Assembly: GCF_016313185.1 (NCBI RefSeq) | Contig: NZ_CP066218.1 | Span: 1,302,001-1,366,000 of the forward strand | DNA: 64,000 bases | Direction: 5' to 3' | From: Mycolicibacterium baixiangningiae | Lineage (GTDB): Bacteria > Actinomycetota > Actinomycetes > Mycobacteriales > Mycobacteriaceae | Notes under the pieces: model-generated | Database searches by the model: none | The model's input: the letters and a program-made list of their open reading frames with translations, nothing else | What the model was told of the DNA's origin: nothing | Made by a program: the position numbers and the translations under genes | In this document: positions 61,945-64,000 of the stretch, piece after piece | Numbering within the stretch: the first letter of the stretch is position 1 | How the letters are laid out: the number at the start of each line of letters is the position of its first letter

Positions 61945-62017
61945 GGGGCTATGGCGCAGTTGGTAGCGCGACTCGTTCGCATCGAGTAGGTCAGGGGTTC
62001 GATTCCCCTTAGCTCCA
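61945..62017 (+). tRNA. tRNA-Ala (anticodon CGC)
   Basis: 73-nt cloverleaf: acceptor GGGGCTA pairs with TAGCTCC (one G-T), D-arm GCGC/GCGC, anticodon stem ACTCG/CGAGT with loop TTCGCAT (anticodon CGC), T arm AGGGG TTCGATT CCCCT. CCA is not encoded beyond the discriminator A. Confidence 0.96.
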
Positions 62018-62194
62018 CTTTCGACGGTTCGGCGGCCGTGCATCGGGTTCATTCCGATGCCGGAATACCGCCCCCGAAAATTCACAGGATCTGGTACTCC
62101 CGTGCGGGTGCGCGGGTTGATCCGCCCTGATAATCTGCTCGGGCGCGCTGACGTCAACAACCGGGATGCAATCCCGCAGAGAAAGGGGAGGCAG

Positions 62195-62572
62195 ATGGCC
62201 GAACACGCCGAAGCCCTCGTCCGCAAGTCAAAGAAGCTGGGCATTACGGGTCTTGGTGCGCTCGCCGTCACGGGAGCCTTCCTGGCGTTCGGAGCCGGAA
62301 CAGCCGGCGCTGACGTCTCGGACGTCGAGGGCGATCCCGCGGCACCGTCTGCATTCCCCGTCGCCGAAGACGGCATCCGCGTCGCCGATCCCGGCGTCGT
62401 GAACGCCGGTCCGTCCGAGGTTCGCGCGGCCGACATCAATGCGCCCCTCGCCCCGGCCGGCGGCGAGTCCAAGGATTCCCTGCGCGCCGTGCCGTCCATC
62501 ACCGGCGGCATCGGGACCTACGTCGACTTCGGTCCGTTCGGCGGCCCCGGCGCGCCGATCTGGGACTGGTGA
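62195..62572 (+). CDS. Small secreted protein of unknown function
   Basis: 125 residues. Signal peptide VRKSKKLGITGLGALAVTGAFLAFGAGTAGA with cleavage at AGA-DVSD. The mature part is Pro/Asp/Gly-rich, ending TYVDFGPFGGPGAPIWDW, with no cysteine and no known domain. Start ATG at 62195 with AAAGGGGAGG upstream; a small hairpin CGGGAT/ATCCCG (near 62162-62176) precedes the Shine-Dalgarno. A GATAAT-like -10 lies near 62129. It sits between the tRNA and patA. Confidence 0.75.
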   Translation: MAEHAEALVRKSKKLGITGLGALAVTGAFLAFGAGTAGADVSDVEGDPAAPSAFPVAEDGIRVADPGVVNAGPSEVRAADINAPLAPAGGESKDSLRAVPSITGGIGTYVDFGPFGGPGAPIWDW

Positions 62573-62602
62573 CCCCGGCCCAGCCGGCCTGAACCACGAA
62601 GG

Positions 62603-62640
62603 GCGCCCGGTTTCCGTTTCGACGGAGTCCGGGCGCTTTT
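62603..62640 (+). terminator. Rho-independent terminator after the small secreted protein
   Basis: GCGCCCGG / CCGGGCGC outer stem with TCCGT / ACGGA inner stem, then TTTT at 62637-62640. Confidence 0.85.
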
Positions 62641-62718
62641 CGTTGTGCCTGACGGTGATGCGTGCCGGCGCTCGGCGTTCCTTGCCGCGCCCGTCGGCGA
62701 CGCCGTAGCCTCGGGAGC

Positions 62719-63717
62719 GTGGCCGGTGTGACCGCCGCCCGTGCAGACGAACTCGCGGCGTTGGACTTTTTCGCCGGCTGCTCCACCGGGACGCTGGAGC
62801 CGTTGGCCGCGCAGTTGCGGCCACTGACCGCCGCGCCGGGGGCGATCCTCATGCGTCAGGGCGAACACGCGGTGTCGTTCCTCCTCCTCGCGTCCGGGCG
62901 CGTCCAGGTCTGCCACACCGGCGCGGAGGGTCTGCACGCCGTCGCCGACGTCAACCAGGGCATGATCGTCGGCGAGATCGCGCTGATGCGTGAAACCCCG
63001 CGCACCGCCACCGTCATCGCGCTCGACGACGTGGCCGGCTGGGTCGGCGCGCACGAAGCCTTCGCCACGATGCTCGAGATTCCGGGCATGATGAACAAGC
63101 TCGTCCGCATCGCCCGCCAGCGGCTCGCGGCGTTCATCGCACCGATCCCGATCACGGTGCGCGACGGGACAGTGCTCTACCTGCGGCCCGTACTCCCAGG
63201 CGACAACGAACGCACCATCAACGGTCCGGTCGAGTTCTCCAGCGAAACGCTCTACCGGCGATTCCAATCGGCCCGCAAACCCACGCCGCGACTGATGGCG
63301 TATCTCTTCGAAGTGGACTACGCCGATCATTTCGTATGGGTGCTGACCGACGGCGCCGACGGGCCGGTGGTCGCCGACGCCCGGTTCGTGCGCGACGAAG
63401 CCGATCCGTCGACCGCCGAAGTCGCGTTCGTTGTGGGGGACGACTACCAGGGCCGCGGCATCGGCACGCTGTTGATGGATGCGCTCGTGGTCGCGGCGAG
63501 CTACGACGGTGTGCGCCGCTTCACCGCCCGCGTGCTCACCGACAACTATGCGATGCGCAGGATCCTCGACCGGTTCGGGGCGCAGTGGCACCGCGAAGAC
63601 CTCGGAGTGGTCACCACCGTCGTCGACGTGCCCGACCCCGCCACCTTGGCGTTCCCGCCCGAGCTCACCGCCCTGATCCGCGACGTCACCCGCCAGGTCA
63701 TCCGGGCTGTCGGCTGA
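62719..63717 (+). CDS. patA: cAMP-regulated protein lysine acetyltransferase PatA
   Basis: 332 residues from the GTG at 62719. N-terminal cyclic-nucleotide binding domain (residues about 10-130): ALDFFAGCSTGTLEPLAAQLRPL, QGEHAVSFLLLASGRVQV, phosphate cassette GEIALMRETPRTATV. C-terminal GNAT domain: FVVGDDYQGRGIGTLLMDALVVAA (acetyl-CoA loop), ending with IRDVTRQVIRAVG. cAMP activates acetylation of lysine in acyl-CoA synthetases. It matches MSMEG PatA/Rv0998. Its stop overlaps the next start (TGATG). Confidence 0.95.
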   Translation: MAGVTAARADELAALDFFAGCSTGTLEPLAAQLRPLTAAPGAILMRQGEHAVSFLLLASGRVQVCHTGAEGLHAVADVNQGMIVGEIALMRETPRTATVIALDDVAGWVGAHEAFATMLEIPGMMNKLVRIARQRLAAFIAPIPITVRDGTVLYLRPVLPGDNERTINGPVEFSSETLYRRFQSARKPTPRLMAYLFEVDYADHFVWVLTDGADGPVVADARFVRDEADPSTAEVAFVVGDDYQGRGIGTLLMDALVVAASYDGVRRFTARVLTDNYAMRRILDRFGAQWHREDLGVVTTVVDVPDPATLAFPPELTALIRDVTRQVIRAVG

Positions 63718-64000
63718 TGGGCCGCCCGCCCCTGAGCAAGGACACCCGGCTGTGCATTTCCCTGGCCGGCCGCCCCAGCAACATCGGCACCCGCTTCCAC
63801 AACCACCTCTACGAGGTGCTCGGGCTGGACTTCCTCTACAAGGCATTCACCACCACCGACATCGCCGCGGCCATCGGCGGGGTGCGGGCGCTGGGCATCC
63901 GCGGGTGCTCGGTGTCGATGCCGTTCAAACGCGACGTGATCGCCCTGGTCGACGAGGTCGAGCAGTCCGCGCGGGTGATCGACGCCGTCAACACGATCGT
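63717..64000 (+). CDS. Shikimate dehydrogenase-like protein, 5' part (cut by window edge)
   Basis: Starts at the ATG overlapping the patA stop. Translated 94 residues: MGRPPLSKDTRLCISLAGRP, SNIGTRFHNHLYEVLGLDFLYKAF, RALGIRGCSVSMPFKRDVIALVDEV and ARVIDAVNTI. The substrate-binding pocket of AroE is recognisable, with SMPFK (catalytic Lys) and the NTI stretch. A true aroE lies elsewhere in mycobacteria, so this is likely a quinate/shikimate dehydrogenase paralogue. The C-terminal NADP-binding domain is outside the window. Confidence 0.85.
   Translation, partial: MGRPPLSKDTRLCISLAGRPSNIGTRFHNHLYEVLGLDFLYKAFTTTDIAAAIGGVRALGIRGCSVSMPFKRDVIALVDEVEQSARVIDAVNTI

Noticed and set aside
1..64000. CRISPR arrays, rRNA genes, riboswitches, prophage or integrase genes
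   Set aside because: None seen: no regular direct repeats with spacers, no rRNA-like sequence, no riboswitch core I recognise, and no integrase or recombinase motif.

Overview
The window comes from a fast-growing mycobacterium (Mycolicibacterium type). The evidence is uniformly high-GC coding sequence with many GTG, some TTG and several apparently leaderless starts, three tandem MspA-type outer-membrane porins (absent from M. tuberculosis), and gene order collinear with M. tuberculosis Rv0950c to Rv0998. Homologues were recognised by reading; no database search was run.

Collinear backbone: M23 peptidase, sucC-sucD, an LLM oxidoreductase (Rv0953c-like), the Rv0954-like protein, perM, purN-purH, the MoxR/VWA pair (Rv0958-Rv0959-like), a DUF1707 protein, the leftward acyl-CoA/acyl-CoA carboxylase operon (AtuA-like, fadE13, accD2, accA2, fadE12, echA7), rpmF, mprA-mprB-pepD-moaB2, mscL, an SAF-domain protein, an FmdB-like chaperone gene with a CIRCE operator, 5-formyl-THF cyclo-ligase, galU, moeA, rimJ, a SepX/GlpR-like divisome protein, tRNA-Ala(CGC), patA and the start of a shikimate dehydrogenase-like gene.

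Three accessory blocks interrupt it. (1) 3.6-11.0 kb holds an S9 peptidase with a TetR regulator and twin operators, a two-gene ATPase unit whose first gene has lost its P-loop and which is preceded by four 16-bp-spaced repeats, and a thiolase-like gene. (2) 17.8-32.7 kb, between purH and the MoxR gene, holds a degenerate GGDEF protein, a Ser/Thr kinase fused to an LpqN-like domain, then an 11.8-kb catabolic island: two FadR regulators, an IS4-transposase-derived protein, a five-gene branched-chain-type ABC importer, an FAA hydrolase, a LigB-type extradiol dioxygenase, RidA, an alpha/beta hydrolase and an amidohydrolase. A 35-bp perfect direct repeat lies immediately outside both ends of this island, and one copy carries the kinase promoter. 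(3) 52.7-55.5 kb holds three mspA-like genes whose differences cluster at the pore-constriction loop.

The island reads as one import-and-degrade unit: periplasmic capture and uptake of a small, probably nitrogen-containing, aromatic or ring-derived compound, extradiol ring cleavage, then hydrolysis and deamination. The substrate cannot be named from sequence. Two genes are damaged: the P-loop-less ATPase and an sfnG homologue with a one-base frameshift.
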